Part shown: positions 34,419-43,652 of the stretch, one piece after another
Layout: every line of letters begins with the position of its first letter
Position numbering within the stretch: the stretch's first letter is position 1
Position numbers and translations under genes: made by a program
Assembly (NCBI GenBank): GCA_002723385.1
Contig: PBNY01000009.1
Location: 1-49,221 of the forward strand
Direction of reading: 5' to 3'
Origin: Oceanospirillaceae bacterium
Lineage (GTDB): Bacteria; Pseudomonadota; Gammaproteobacteria; Pseudomonadales; Oceanobacteraceae
Length of the DNA stretch: 49,221 nt
The notes under the pieces: generated by a model
Databases searched by the model: none
The model's input: only the letters and a program-made list of their open reading frames with translations
Told to the model about the DNA's origin: nothing

Positions 34419-34429
34419 ACGCGTGCGGA

Positions 34430-35311
34430 TCACCCCAGTGATCCGCTGGCCGCATTCTGATGCTTGTACTGAACCCAGGCGATAAAGCCAAAGGCCGGAA
34501 TGTTCATCAACAATCCGTACATCAATGGAATCATGGCCAGCTGCGGCTGTTGCAACAACGTCATCGCCACCATCATGGCCGTACCGGCATTCTGAATGCC
34601 GGTTTCCATCGCTACGGTACGTACATCCGCTGCTGCCAATCCGGCCTTGCTCGCCACCAGATAGGCAATCACCAACGCCACGCAAGACAACCCCAGTACG
34701 GCGATACCATTCACCGATGCCATATCCATAACCAGTGGCAAGTTGGTGGCAATCAGCAAAATAATCACACTGATCATGGCCATGGTTGCGACCTTCTTGG
34801 CCATGGGTTCAACCCGTTGTGCCCAGTTGGCCGCAAAGTGACGAATTCCCATTCCGACCAGCACCGGGACCAGGGTGACGACCACCAGCTGCATCACCAT
34901 CACACCGAGAGGCATTGTGAATGCTGCGAGCTGACCGCCACTGGCTTCGGTATAAGCCATAAACAGCACTGGTAATGTAAACGGAACGATCAGACTGGTA
35001 ATGGCCGTCAGGCTAATGCTGAGCGCCACATTACCTCGTGCCAGATAGCTGAACAGGTTGGACGTCGCCCCTCCCGGGCACAACGACAACAGGAATAGCC
35101 CAGCCGCCGCCAGTGCTGACAAATCAAACAGGACAATCACCAGCAAGGCCAGTATCGGCAGGCCACACATCTGCAACCCAAGGCCCAACGCAGCGGACAA
35201 GGGATGGCGGGCCACGTCGGTAAAATTACGAATCGTCAGCCCCAGCCCCATGGACAACATGATCATCGCCAACACCACTGGCAAAGCGACCTGCGAAACA
35301 ATTTGCTGCAT
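34430..35311 (-). CDS. Bile acid:sodium symporter (BASS) family transporter
   Basis: About 293 residues from the ATG at 35309-35311, with nine to ten hydrophobic segments. It shows MIMLSMGLGLTIRNF near the start, LLSLCPGGATSNLFSYLARGNVALSISL (the conserved PGG-sodium-binding region, about 88-115) and ETGIQNAGTAMMVAM near the C-terminal end. BASS proteins co-transport organic acids with sodium; pyruvate, pantoate or bile acids are known substrates in other members. Nothing here identifies the substrate. It is convergent with the beta-helix lipoprotein gene (12 bp apart). Confidence 0.9.
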   Translation of the reverse strand: MQQIVSQVALPVVLAMIMLSMGLGLTIRNFTDVARHPLSAALGLGLQMCGLPILALLVIVLFDLSALAAAGLFLLSLCPGGATSNLFSYLARGNVALSISLTAITSLIVPFTLPVLFMAYTEASGGQLAAFTMPLGVMVMQLVVVTLVPVLVGMGIRHFAANWAQRVEPMAKKVATMAMISVIILLIATNLPLVMDMASVNGIAVLGLSCVALVIAYLVASKAGLAAADVRTVAMETGIQNAGTAMMVAMTLLQQPQLAMIPLMYGLLMNIPAFGFIAWVQYKHQNAASGSLG

Positions 35312-35517
35312 GTGTGTGCCTCCCGGGCATCTTCCTGAATGTATTCGGTGCAACTCAAACCGGCGCTATGATTCCACTTCTTGATTTAATCACCAAGACA
35401 GCGATCGCAATTCCTACAAAAATCAAAGGCTTCCAGCACCGGGTTTCGAACTCCAAGGTAGGCAGTGCAAAGTGGATGCCGGATAATGCCGATTTCTACT
35501 TCTCACTGGATCTGAAC

Positions 35518-36387
35518 ATGTTGCATTACTGGTGGCAGGCGGCGCGCCCCAAAACCCTGCCAGCCTCGGTCGGCCCGATACTGCTGGGCACTGCCCTCGC
35601 GTCCACCGTCACAGACATCAGCTGGGTGGTTTTTCTGGTGACCCTGATCTGCGCAATGTCACTGCAGATTGCCGTCAATCTGGCCAATGACCTGTTCGAT
35701 GGGCTCAGCGGCGTCGATGACGACAATCGTCTTGGCCCCCCCAGAATGGTGCAATCCGGCCACATCAGCCCTGATCAAATGAAACTCGGCCTGGGGCTTT
35801 GTACGTCGGTTGCCGTGGCCTCCGGCCTGGTGCTGGTCTCATTCGCAGGTTGGGAATTATTTCTGATCGGGACAGGTTGCGTGCTGGGCGTTTTTGCCTA
35901 TAGCGCCGGACCCGTTCCACTGGCGTCCTGCGGCCTTGGCGAAGCCACCGTTCTGGTGTTTTTCGGTTGGGTGGCTGTGATCGGTTCCTACTACCTCCAA
36001 ACGGAGAACGTCAGTCTGATTGCTTTTTTGTTCGGCACCGCCAGCGGACTCTTCAGCGCTGCGATGATGCTGGTGAACAACCTGCGTGACCTCACAACCG
36101 ATGAAGCGGCGGGCAAAGTCACACTGGCGGTGCGGCTGGGCGAAACCCTCACCCGAGGTCTTTACATCGTCATGATTTTTACAGCGCTGGTGTTCCATAT
36201 GCTGGCGGCCAACACCTCCGCCTGGCATATGCTGATTCCACTCGCAGTTTGTGCTGCTCCGATGCTAAAACTCATTTCTGCGATCAGGAGCCAGGCAGGC
36301 CAGGCCCTGAACGGCGTACTCGCCAATACTGCCAAACTGGGATTGATCTATTGCATCAGCACATCAGCCGTATTGATGACCCTATAA
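35518..36387 (+). CDS. MenA/UbiA-family prenyltransferase
   Basis: From the ATG at 35518 the protein has 289 residues and eight or nine membrane segments. The first aspartate-rich motif, NLANDLFDG, is the NDxxD-type prenyl-diphosphate/Mg site. A second, NNLRDLTTDEAAGKVTLAVRLG, is the usual second motif. The start ARPKTLPASVGPILLG is characteristic of 1,4-dihydroxy-2-naphthoate prenyltransferase (MenA). It would attach a polyprenyl chain to a quinone precursor. No other menaquinone gene is in the window, so the exact acceptor is not certain. An ATG at 35476 adds 14 residues. Confidence 0.82.
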   Translation: MLHYWWQAARPKTLPASVGPILLGTALASTVTDISWVVFLVTLICAMSLQIAVNLANDLFDGLSGVDDDNRLGPPRMVQSGHISPDQMKLGLGLCTSVAVASGLVLVSFAGWELFLIGTGCVLGVFAYSAGPVPLASCGLGEATVLVFFGWVAVIGSYYLQTENVSLIAFLFGTASGLFSAAMMLVNNLRDLTTDEAAGKVTLAVRLGETLTRGLYIVMIFTALVFHMLAANTSAWHMLIPLAVCAAPMLKLISAIRSQAGQALNGVLANTAKLGLIYCISTSAVLMTL

Positions 36388-36425
36388 CGGGTGTACAAAC
36401 GCAATGAATCGTCTAACCTGTTGGC

Positions 36426-37046
36426 ATGAGACTAATAATAATCAGCGACACGCACGGTCAGCACGAATCCATGGATATCCCGGATGGCGATGTTCTGATC
36501 CACGCGGGCGACTTCACCGAACACGGCACTCTGGTTGAAGCCGAAGAGTTTGATCGCTTTCTCGGCAAGCTGCCTCACAGCCACAAACTGGTGATTGCCG
36601 GGAACCATGACTTCGCCTTTGAAACGCACCCGGAGCTGGCGGCAGCGGTGATGACGCGCTCAACCTATCTGTGCGACGAAGCCATTGAAGTTGGTGGCAG
36701 ACTGTTCTACGGCAGTCCGTGGCAACCCTGGTTTATGAACTGGGCTTTCAATCTGCCTCGTGGGGAAGCATTGGCAGAAAAGTGGCAGTTAATTCCCAAA
36801 GATACCGATATCCTGATCACCCATACGCCTCCCTTTGGTCAGGGAGACATCATTTATTCCGGTGAGCACGTCGGTTGTGAAGAACTGATCAAATTCACGG
36901 AAGAGATACGCCCCGAACTCCATATCTTCGGGCATATTCACGAGAGCTACGGCATTACGCAAAACGCTGATACGCGGTTTATCAATGCCTGCAGTTGCAA
37001 TACCAAAAACAAGGCGGAGAACCCGGTGCTGGTGATTGATATCTGA
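36426..37046 (+). CDS. Metallophosphoesterase (MPPED-like calcineurin fold)
   Basis: A 206-residue phosphoesterase with ISDTHGQHE, HAGDFTEHG, VIAGNHDFAFE, ITHTPPFGQGD and FGHIHESYG. These are the five metal-binding blocks of the calcineurin-like fold in order, and the length and spacing fit the MPPED1/2-type group. It probably hydrolyses a phosphodiester or phosphomonoester in the cytoplasm; the substrate is unknown. It lies 39 bp after the MenA/UbiA-type gene, so it may be co-transcribed. Confidence 0.9.
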   Translation: MRLIIISDTHGQHESMDIPDGDVLIHAGDFTEHGTLVEAEEFDRFLGKLPHSHKLVIAGNHDFAFETHPELAAAVMTRSTYLCDEAIEVGGRLFYGSPWQPWFMNWAFNLPRGEALAEKWQLIPKDTDILITHTPPFGQGDIIYSGEHVGCEELIKFTEEIRPELHIFGHIHESYGITQNADTRFINACSCNTKNKAENPVLVIDI

Positions 37047-37156
37047 TTCGCTGGAGCGGCTTTGGCGCGGCCAAAAACTGGCCGTGCCAGCCGTCAATTG
37101 GAATGGAGTCGGTTGGGATCTATCTGTTTGTACAAGAAAAAACAGCTGGTCAGCTA

Positions 37157-37420
37157 TTATTCCGTTGTCGCCAATACTTCCAGCACCACCGACTTGTTAC
37201 CAACCCGAAGAATTCTGGCCTTGCGGGTTACGGAATCGCTTTTTTCATCCTGAAGTTTCACAACGTCGCCAATCTCATATTCGCTCTTGTCGACTTTGCG
37301 GTACATTTTCGAACCGGGTTCCAAATGGGCAACACCTTCCAGCTTGATCGCCGGTGGCTGCTCTGCCAGTACAGCAGTTGAAATGAACGCCAGAATGCCA
37401 GTCAGTAGCCATGCTTTCAT
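37157..37420 (-). CDS. Small periplasmic protein, unrecognised
   Basis: An 87-residue protein with a clear cleavable signal peptide (MKAWLLTGILAFISTAVLAE). The mature part is short, charged and without cysteine; the segment YEIGDVVKLQDEKSDSVTRKARILRV suggests a small beta-rich (SH3- or KOW-like) fold. AGGAGG lies close upstream of the ATG. No family recognised. Confidence 0.72.
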   Translation of the reverse strand: MKAWLLTGILAFISTAVLAEQPPAIKLEGVAHLEPGSKMYRKVDKSEYEIGDVVKLQDEKSDSVTRKARILRVGNKSVVLEVLATTE

Positions 37421-37597
37421 GCGAGTACCTCCTCTTGTGTTATTTCGCTCGGGCAGCAGTCAACAAAGAGAAGGGTACACATCCAGAGTCAAATAATACT
37501 TTGGTCAACAGGGTCACATATCAATAATTGAGAACCTGTTCCGGGATGAAAGCAACAAATCCTGCCATTGCCGTCAACCAGCCGTACCCAAAGCGGG

Positions 37598-38302
37598 TCA
37601 AAAACTGACTGTCCATTCAGGCAGCCAATCCAGCGCCCAGACTTCCAATGCCTTGTCACCTCCGGTCAAAACCAGCCCCCCCAGCAACAGCATGATGATA
37701 CCCAGGACTTTTTTGGCGGTATCGGCACTGCCAGTCACCTGCCCGGACATCTTGCGCAGTACCTGACGAGAGGTCAGTCCTACGGCCACCAGAACGCTGG
37801 CAGTGCCCAGGCCAAACATCAGCATGGTGACGAACGCCATGCCCAGACTCTCTCCTGTTGAAGCCAGGGCAATGGCCGCTCCCAGAGTTGGTCCCACACA
37901 CGGCAGCCAGACGATACCGGTCAACAGGCCAATACCAAATGGTCCGGCCCAATCCATACTGGCCGTATTGATATTGGCTTTCGACATCCAGCCGGACAAC
38001 CGCACTGACACAGCGTTAGACAAAGCCGGGATCACCAGAATCGCGCCCGCCACCAGCAGCAGGGATGCAGAAATGTAACGGAAGAATTCCGGGTTAATGT
38101 TCAGCTGCACCAGCACGTAAGTGAGCAAAGAACCGGCAATGGCGAACGACAGACTCAGGCCACCGCCAAGCGCCAATACCCCGACTCGTCCGCTGTTGCC
38201 GGCGGCGCTGACCGTCATTGGTAACAGCGGCCAAACGCAGGGAGACAGAATACTGACCACGCCAGCCAGAAACGCCAGCGGTAATGCACCTCCATCCAGC
38301 AT
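37598..38302 (-). CDS. CcdA/DsbD-type transmembrane thiol electron transporter
   Basis: About 234 residues with six hydrophobic segments. The two redox cysteines are in ILSPCVWPLLP and VWLPCVGPTLG, the standard CcdA pair. CcdA passes electrons from cytoplasmic thioredoxin to periplasmic thiol proteins, often for cytochrome c maturation. The thioredoxin-like gene directly upstream ends where this one starts (TGA, then TTG-ATG), so the two products are likely partners. I use the ATG at 38300-38302; a TTG one codon earlier is also possible. Confidence 0.9.
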   Translation of the reverse strand: MLDGGALPLAFLAGVVSILSPCVWPLLPMTVSAAGNSGRVGVLALGGGLSLSFAIAGSLLTYVLVQLNINPEFFRYISASLLLVAGAILVIPALSNAVSVRLSGWMSKANINTASMDWAGPFGIGLLTGIVWLPCVGPTLGAAIALASTGESLGMAFVTMLMFGLGTASVLVAVGLTSRQVLRKMSGQVTGSADTAKKVLGIIMLLLGGLVLTGGDKALEVWALDWLPEWTVSF

Positions 38303-38305
38303 CAA

Positions 38306-38716
38306 TCAGCACTCCTTGATGTTGCTGGTCAGGGCATCGTTGATCGCTGACGCACGCGTTTCAGCGACACTGAACCAGACGCGCTTGCCTTCGTTATACA
38401 GCACCAGAGTGGATTGACGTGGTGCCTTGAAGTGTGTGACCCACTCTTTCTGGTCGTCGAAGTCCACCTTCAAAATGGTCAGGTTGCACTGGGAGTGGTT
38501 TTGCTGAAATTGCGACAGAATCTTGCCCTGACGCTTGCAGGTCGGACACCAGACGGCGTGTACATCAATCAAAACCGGTGCGCCTTGCGCCTGCAGCACA
38601 TCAAAGCGTTCCTTGGTAAAACTTTCGGTGGTGCCAGCCGCGCTGGCCAGCTGGGTAAACGCTGCCATCAGAACCAACAGTGGCAACAGCATTGTCTTGC
38701 GAAGGGTCAGGAACAT
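38306..38716 (-). CDS. Periplasmic thioredoxin-like protein
   Basis: A 136-residue thioredoxin-fold protein with an N-terminal signal peptide (LLPLLVLMAAFTQLASA, about residues 10-26). The active site is W56-C57-P58-T59-C60, with APRQSTLVLY as the cis-Pro-like region. It would act as a thiol reductant in the periplasm, fed by the CcdA-like protein. It resembles the C-terminal domain of DsbD split into a separate protein. The two genes are adjacent with no gap. Confidence 0.9.
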   Translation of the reverse strand: MFLTLRKTMLLPLLVLMAAFTQLASAAGTTESFTKERFDVLQAQGAPVLIDVHAVWCPTCKRQGKILSQFQQNHSQCNLTILKVDFDDQKEWVTHFKAPRQSTLVLYNEGKRVWFSVAETRASAINDALTSNIKEC

Positions 38717-38789
38717 ACTCAGTCTCCGTATCAGTAGTGTTGTGATAGAGACTGAGTCGCAGGAAGTGATTTGTTATTACAGTTAGCTA

Positions 38790-39416
38790 TCAATTATTTT
38801 TTGATTGCAACACCTTGCGCACCAGCTCAGCAGTCGATTTCACCCCCAGCTTTTGCCGAATGGCGGTCGCACGATTAGCGACAGTTTTGGCGCTGATCCC
38901 CAGTTCTTCAGCAATCTGCTGATTGCCCTTGCCTTCAATCAGACGATCGGCAATGTCCCGCTCCCTCGGCGGCAACTGGTTCATCAGAATTCCCGTCGCC
39001 AGCGGTATGGCACTGGCCGGGGTCAGGCTGGAAAAACGATCATCAATAAAGGTTTTTCCGGCAACAACCGCATTCACTGCTTCAATCATCAAGGGAGGCG
39101 GACTGGATTTGGACAGGTAACCCAGGGCACCAGCGGCCAGAGCCTCTTCAATGACGGTGCTTTCCTCGTACATGCTGAAAATCAGAATGCGGGCGTCCGG
39201 ATGGCGTGCCAGAATCTGACGGGTAGCTTCAATGCCGCTCATATCCGGCATATTGATATCCAGGATCACCACATCTGGTGACTCGGCGTGATAGAGCAAG
39301 GCGGCATCGGTGCCAGAAGCTGCCTCCACAACGGTCACCGATGCAATCATTGCCGACAGCAAGGCACGATATCCCTGCCTGACGACAGCATGATCATCTG
39401 CAAGCAGAATCTTCAT
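38790..39416 (-). CDS. NarL/FixJ-family response regulator
   Basis: A 208-residue two-domain regulator. The receiver domain has LLADDHAVVRQGY, phosphorylation site D53 in VVILDINMPDMSG, and LSKSSPPP around the conserved Lys. The C-terminal LuxR-type HTH begins LPPRERDIADRLIEGKGNQQIA and ends GVKSTAELVRKVL. Its partner is probably the histidine kinase encoded 42 bp upstream on the same strand. It would bind DNA after phosphorylation; targets may include the TonB receptor gene upstream, but this is inference. Confidence 0.92.
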   Translation of the reverse strand: MKILLADDHAVVRQGYRALLSAMIASVTVVEAASGTDAALLYHAESPDVVILDINMPDMSGIEATRQILARHPDARILIFSMYEESTVIEEALAAGALGYLSKSSPPPLMIEAVNAVVAGKTFIDDRFSSLTPASAIPLATGILMNQLPPRERDIADRLIEGKGNQQIAEELGISAKTVANRATAIRQKLGVKSTAELVRKVLQSKNN

Positions 39417-39458
39417 AAATTCAATTCCAAGTCCAACCTGTTTGTTGCGTTCAAAAGC

Positions 39459-40739
39459 TCATCCCTCTTTCCGTTCCAGTTTTGGAAGGCAAGCCCGAAC
39501 TTCCACGCCCCCGGCGGTATTCGGTGACACAACCAGTTTTCCACCCAATGCGCGACAACGCTCTTTCATCGACCGGATGCCAAAACCGGTCTGGGTCTGC
39601 GTCTGAAAACCCTGACCGTTGTCTTCAACCGAAATCTGATACCCCAAGGGGACTTCTTTCAAAGTCACCACCACGTGGGTGGCGTCGGCGTGTCGCACGG
39701 CATTGTTCAACGCTTCCTGCAACAGCCGGTATATTTGTGTGGCGCTGTCCAGTGACCACTCTGGCCACTCACAATCATTGTCGGCAATTTGACAGGCTAC
39801 GCCAGTTCGCACTTCCAGCCCTGCCATCATATCCGACACCGCCGCCCTCAGACCCAATTGCTCCAGCTGTACCGGATACAGGTTGTGAATAATTCGCCGA
39901 AACCCCTGATCAATGGCATCACAGGCCGTCACAATCTGCTCACTGATGGTGGCCAGCTGGTCAGGATTGTCCTGTTGATACGGAATCAGATACCCCTGGG
40001 CACGAATGCCGGTGACCTGCTGGCCCAGACCGTCATGTAATTCTCGCGCCAACGCCGCCCGCTCCTGTTCCTGCACCTGCATCAGGGTCTGGGTCAGGTG
40101 CTGGTTTTCCCGTTCGGACTTCTCCAGCTCAGACGCCATATCGTTGAAGTGGCTGGCAATGGCGTTGACTTCCGGGATGCCATAGCGACCCAACCGAGCT
40201 TGAAAGTCACCGTGTTGAACCTGTTCCAGCGCCGCCAGAATCTGCTCCAGTGGCCGAATACCCGCCCGGACACCAAAGAAAATCGCCAGGTTGGACACCA
40301 GTGCGCTGCCAATAAACAGCCAGAACAGCTGTCTGGCCGAGTCCCAGACCTCGGCAATTTCATCGGAGTCATCCGGAACCAGCGTCAACGACCGGCCACC
40401 ACTCTCGGTCAGCGAAAGCGAATAGCCCCGGTCGGGATGATCCAGCCACTGCACAAACCAGCCTGGAGGCAAATCGTGCGTCTCTGTTCCGTCCAGATCA
40501 CTGGCCGGAATGTCCTGACCGTTTTCCTGCAAACGCATATGACGCAGACTGCCACCTACCAGCGTCAGGATTTCGCGGGTTTTACCCGACTCGATCAGAG
40601 CTTCAACCACCGGACGCATGGCTTGCTGTTCGCGCAATACATCCTCTCTCCCCTGCTCAAGCAGGGCCACCATGCTGACCGTCAACGCAATCGCGAAGGC
40701 AACGTTGATCATCAGCAAAATGCGCGATACAGCATTCAT
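39459..40739 (-). CDS. Sensor histidine kinase, NarX/HisKA_3 type
   Basis: A 426-residue membrane kinase. Residues 7-28 form TM1, 29-138 a periplasmic sensor loop, and 139-157 TM2. A HAMP domain follows (about 160-212). The HisKA_3 box ALARELHDGLGQQ puts the phospho-accepting histidine at H235, and a HATPase domain (QEALNNAVRHADAT, DNGQGF) ends the protein. The kinase should phosphorylate the adjacent NarL-type regulator. The signal is unknown; a ligand of the thiol pathway or of the receptor encoded upstream would fit the gene context. Confidence 0.9.
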   Translation of the reverse strand: MNAVSRILLMINVAFAIALTVSMVALLEQGREDVLREQQAMRPVVEALIESGKTREILTLVGGSLRHMRLQENGQDIPASDLDGTETHDLPPGWFVQWLDHPDRGYSLSLTESGGRSLTLVPDDSDEIAEVWDSARQLFWLFIGSALVSNLAIFFGVRAGIRPLEQILAALEQVQHGDFQARLGRYGIPEVNAIASHFNDMASELEKSERENQHLTQTLMQVQEQERAALARELHDGLGQQVTGIRAQGYLIPYQQDNPDQLATISEQIVTACDAIDQGFRRIIHNLYPVQLEQLGLRAAVSDMMAGLEVRTGVACQIADNDCEWPEWSLDSATQIYRLLQEALNNAVRHADATHVVVTLKEVPLGYQISVEDNGQGFQTQTQTGFGIRSMKERCRALGGKLVVSPNTAGGVEVRACLPKLERKEG

Positions 40740-40908
40740 CGGTACGCTCCCAGGACTGGCGATTATTCACACGGAAACCGCTAAAGAGAAAAGGCTCCAC
40801 TGCATACTCGATCCATCGAAGAGCACACAGGGAGCCTGTATTACGAAAAAACCTGCCTGTTTTTCTGTCAGTACCTTCAACAAAGCAACAGGCAGTTTGC
40901 GCTCAACC

Positions 40909-43353
40909 TCAGAAGGCTATTTTTACACCACCTTTAAAGGTACGCGGCGCACCCGGGCCAACAAAACGGTCGTCATCGAAGTCATCGTAGGCTTCTTCAA
41001 GCACTTCATCCGCTTCTCCGTAGACACCGAAGGTCTCGTATTCCTTGTCGAATACGTTGGCAACCCGTGCGTAGACTTCAACCGTTTGAGTTGGCTTGTA
41101 AGCCGCTCGCAGGTTAACAACGCTGTAGCCATCCAGCTGCTCGTTTTCGTTCGCTTCGTCACCGCGGTAGTACTGGCTGCTGCGGTATTGCACATCCGCA
41201 CCCACACTCAGCTGCTCCAGTACATTCCAGTCAGCCGCCAGTTTGACATTGTGCTCTGGCAACCCGGGAATACGATCCCCGGCTTCAACCTGACGGTTCG
41301 GGCCTTGCGGGTTGTTCGGGCTGAAGGAAATGTAAGGCGTTTCAAAGGTCGCACGCATCCAGGTGTACGCTGCCGCAACACGAACGCTGTCCCAACCACC
41401 GGACAGAGTCAGCTCGGTACCCAGGCGCTTGGTCTTGCCAACGTTGGCGAAGTAGCCTTCGGACGGCAAGCCACCTGCCTGCTGGAAGATGATGTCATCG
41501 TGGTTAACCGAGTGGAACAGGCCAGCGTGCCAGCGCCACTGATTGCTGTCGTTGCTGATTTGTCCTCGCAGGCCGGTTTCAACACTCTTGGTGACGACCT
41601 GTTCCAGTGGTGGATCGGAAACGAAACCGTTCGGCAATTTACAAGGATCATCCTCGTCCGCACAGCTCAGTTCCGCCGGGCTTGGGGCGCGAGATGCTTC
41701 GCTGTAGCTGACGTAGCCGGACATCTGATCGTCAAAGGCGTACGTCGCACCAGCCATCGGGTTGAAACGGCTGAAGGTGTGATCGCCGTTCAGAGAGCCT
41801 TCGCCCTCTTCGATCAGGTCCTTCATTTCAACATCAGTCTTGCTGTAACGACCACCAACGGTAACGCTCAGCTGGTCGTCCAGCTGAAGGGTGTCGGTAA
41901 AGAACACGCCGATGTTCTGAACTTCAGTATCCAGCTGTACTTCCGATTCGGCGTCGTACAGACCAACGCCCTCGGTACCACGGTCATCGCCCGGATTACT
42001 GTTGCGCAGTTCAGCGAACTCGGTACGTGAACGGAACTCAATGTCAGCACGATCCATGCTCACACCCACAACCATCAGATTGTCGTAGCCCGCAACGTAG
42101 TCGCTGATGCTGGCTTGCAAGGCGAAGCCCATGCTCTTCTGGCGTGTCTTGGACGTATTCACAGTGCCATCGAGGTCGTCTGCTTCCAGATCCTGTCCGG
42201 TGGCATCGGCGATTTCATCCAGCGTCTCGTCTTCGTCGTAGCCCAGGAAGTGAACCGGCTCCAGTTCGCCTTCCATTTCCTCACCACCTTCTTCCTCTTC
42301 TTCGCCCTCTTCGCCTTCACAGAGGGTTTCGAACTCTCCGACGTCACATTCTTCGTAGTCGCTGTCATCACCGTTCAAGGTATTGGTGGTGTTCGAGCGA
42401 ACGTAGACGTTACCAGCGATCTGGACAGTATCGGAAACCCAGTGCTCAGCGTCGATTGCAAAGTAGTTCAGGCGATTTTCGGTCTGATCCGGGTGGGTAT
42501 AGATGGCTTCACGGCCTTCAATGTCCATCAGCTCGATCGGAACAGCGCCGTTACCAATCATCTGGTTGTCATCAAGCAAGGCCGTCAGGTTGACCTGTGT
42601 TTCGGAATTCTTCCAGCTAAGAACCGACAGCAATTGCTTGATTTCACTGCCCGAATTGTCTCGCCAGCCATCCTCTTCTTCCTTGTTGGCAACGAGGTAG
42701 TAACCCCATTGTTCATCAGAAGATTCATCCATGGCGAAGTTTCTGCCACTTTGCAGTTGCATCTGGCGATAGCCAAACTGGCCCGCTCCCAGCTCAACTT
42801 CGTTGCCGGAGTAGCTGAAACCGTCTTTCAATTTAACGGCCAGGGAACCGCCCAGCGTGTTCTGACCAAACAGCGGGTTGGAACCTGAGAACAGATCCAT
42901 TGAGCCAATCGCGTCGGTTGGCAGCAGATCCCAGTTCACAGTGTCACCAAACGGTTCGTTAAACCGAACACCATTCAGGTACAGCGACAGACCTTGAGGC
43001 AAGCCCAACAGTGGCGAAGCCGTAAAGCCCCGGTACTGCACGTCTGGCTGATACGGGTTGTTAACTGCTTCGTTGATGGTCACGCTGCCCAGGTTGTAGC
43101 GCAAGTGTTCTGCCAGATTCAGGGCCTGGCTTTTTTCGAGGTCTTCAGCACTGACGCGCTGAATCTGGGATGGAATCAGGTCTGCATTGATGGCAACACC
43201 GGAAACCGGGGTGGTTCCAACCACGATCATCTCTTCGATCTCACCGTCCTTGTGATCATCTGCATGCGCGGCTGTAGACAGCCCAAGCGCTGCTGCCATA
43301 TGCACCAGCAGGATTTTCCTCGGTAGCGAGGACAGGAAATTTGGGTGGCTCAT
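40909..43353 (-). CDS. TonB-dependent outer-membrane receptor
   Basis: An 814-residue receptor with a signal peptide (1-31), TonB box IEEMIVVG (39-46), plug domain (about 50-175) and a 22-strand barrel ending in KGGVKIAF. An unusual segment at residues 329-396 is extremely acidic (runs of Glu at 348-363) and contains C336 and C345; it would lie in an extracellular loop. It might bind a cation or cationic siderophore. The substrate is unknown. The gene is followed on the same strand by the histidine kinase, response regulator, thioredoxin and CcdA genes, and is divergent from a second NarL-type regulator. Confidence 0.93.
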   Translation of the reverse strand: MSHPNFLSSLPRKILLVHMAAALGLSTAAHADDHKDGEIEEMIVVGTTPVSGVAINADLIPSQIQRVSAEDLEKSQALNLAEHLRYNLGSVTINEAVNNPYQPDVQYRGFTASPLLGLPQGLSLYLNGVRFNEPFGDTVNWDLLPTDAIGSMDLFSGSNPLFGQNTLGGSLAVKLKDGFSYSGNEVELGAGQFGYRQMQLQSGRNFAMDESSDEQWGYYLVANKEEEDGWRDNSGSEIKQLLSVLSWKNSETQVNLTALLDDNQMIGNGAVPIELMDIEGREAIYTHPDQTENRLNYFAIDAEHWVSDTVQIAGNVYVRSNTTNTLNGDDSDYEECDVGEFETLCEGEEGEEEEEGGEEMEGELEPVHFLGYDEDETLDEIADATGQDLEADDLDGTVNTSKTRQKSMGFALQASISDYVAGYDNLMVVGVSMDRADIEFRSRTEFAELRNSNPGDDRGTEGVGLYDAESEVQLDTEVQNIGVFFTDTLQLDDQLSVTVGGRYSKTDVEMKDLIEEGEGSLNGDHTFSRFNPMAGATYAFDDQMSGYVSYSEASRAPSPAELSCADEDDPCKLPNGFVSDPPLEQVVTKSVETGLRGQISNDSNQWRWHAGLFHSVNHDDIIFQQAGGLPSEGYFANVGKTKRLGTELTLSGGWDSVRVAAAYTWMRATFETPYISFSPNNPQGPNRQVEAGDRIPGLPEHNVKLAADWNVLEQLSVGADVQYRSSQYYRGDEANENEQLDGYSVVNLRAAYKPTQTVEVYARVANVFDKEYETFGVYGEADEVLEEAYDDFDDDRFVGPGAPRTFKGGVKIAF

Positions 43354-43652
43354 TGTTATTGTGCTCGTGTTTAAACCAATTTATGTTTTCCACAAGCAGT
43401 ATGGAATCGGGACAAAATCCCTACCCTTCCCATTCAGTCGCCGCTTCCTGATTCCTTGGATTCCATCCCACGGAATGGGGAATTTTTCCCTATAATGGTT
43501 CTGAAGCTATACAAAATAAGCACTTAAAACTGAGCCAAAGTAGCAAATATACTACTTTTGGCCCCCAATCAGCGCGCCAAGGTAGGATACCGGGAGAACA
43601 CGACGGGCTGTGTAATAATCCAATAACAATAACGAATTCAGGAGTACCCGCC
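43354..43652. promoter_or_regulatory. Divergent promoter region, TonB receptor and NarL-type regulator
   Basis: About 299 bp. TATAAT at 43491-43496 is a perfect -10 box for the plus strand, but no TTGACA-like -35 lies 16-18 bp upstream. An activator-dependent promoter is therefore likely. An inverted repeat ATTCC/GGAAT at about 43460-43475 and GGGA-N5-TCCC near 43411-43423 lie between the two genes and could be operators. AGGAG precedes the regulator ATG at 43653. Confidence 0.5.
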
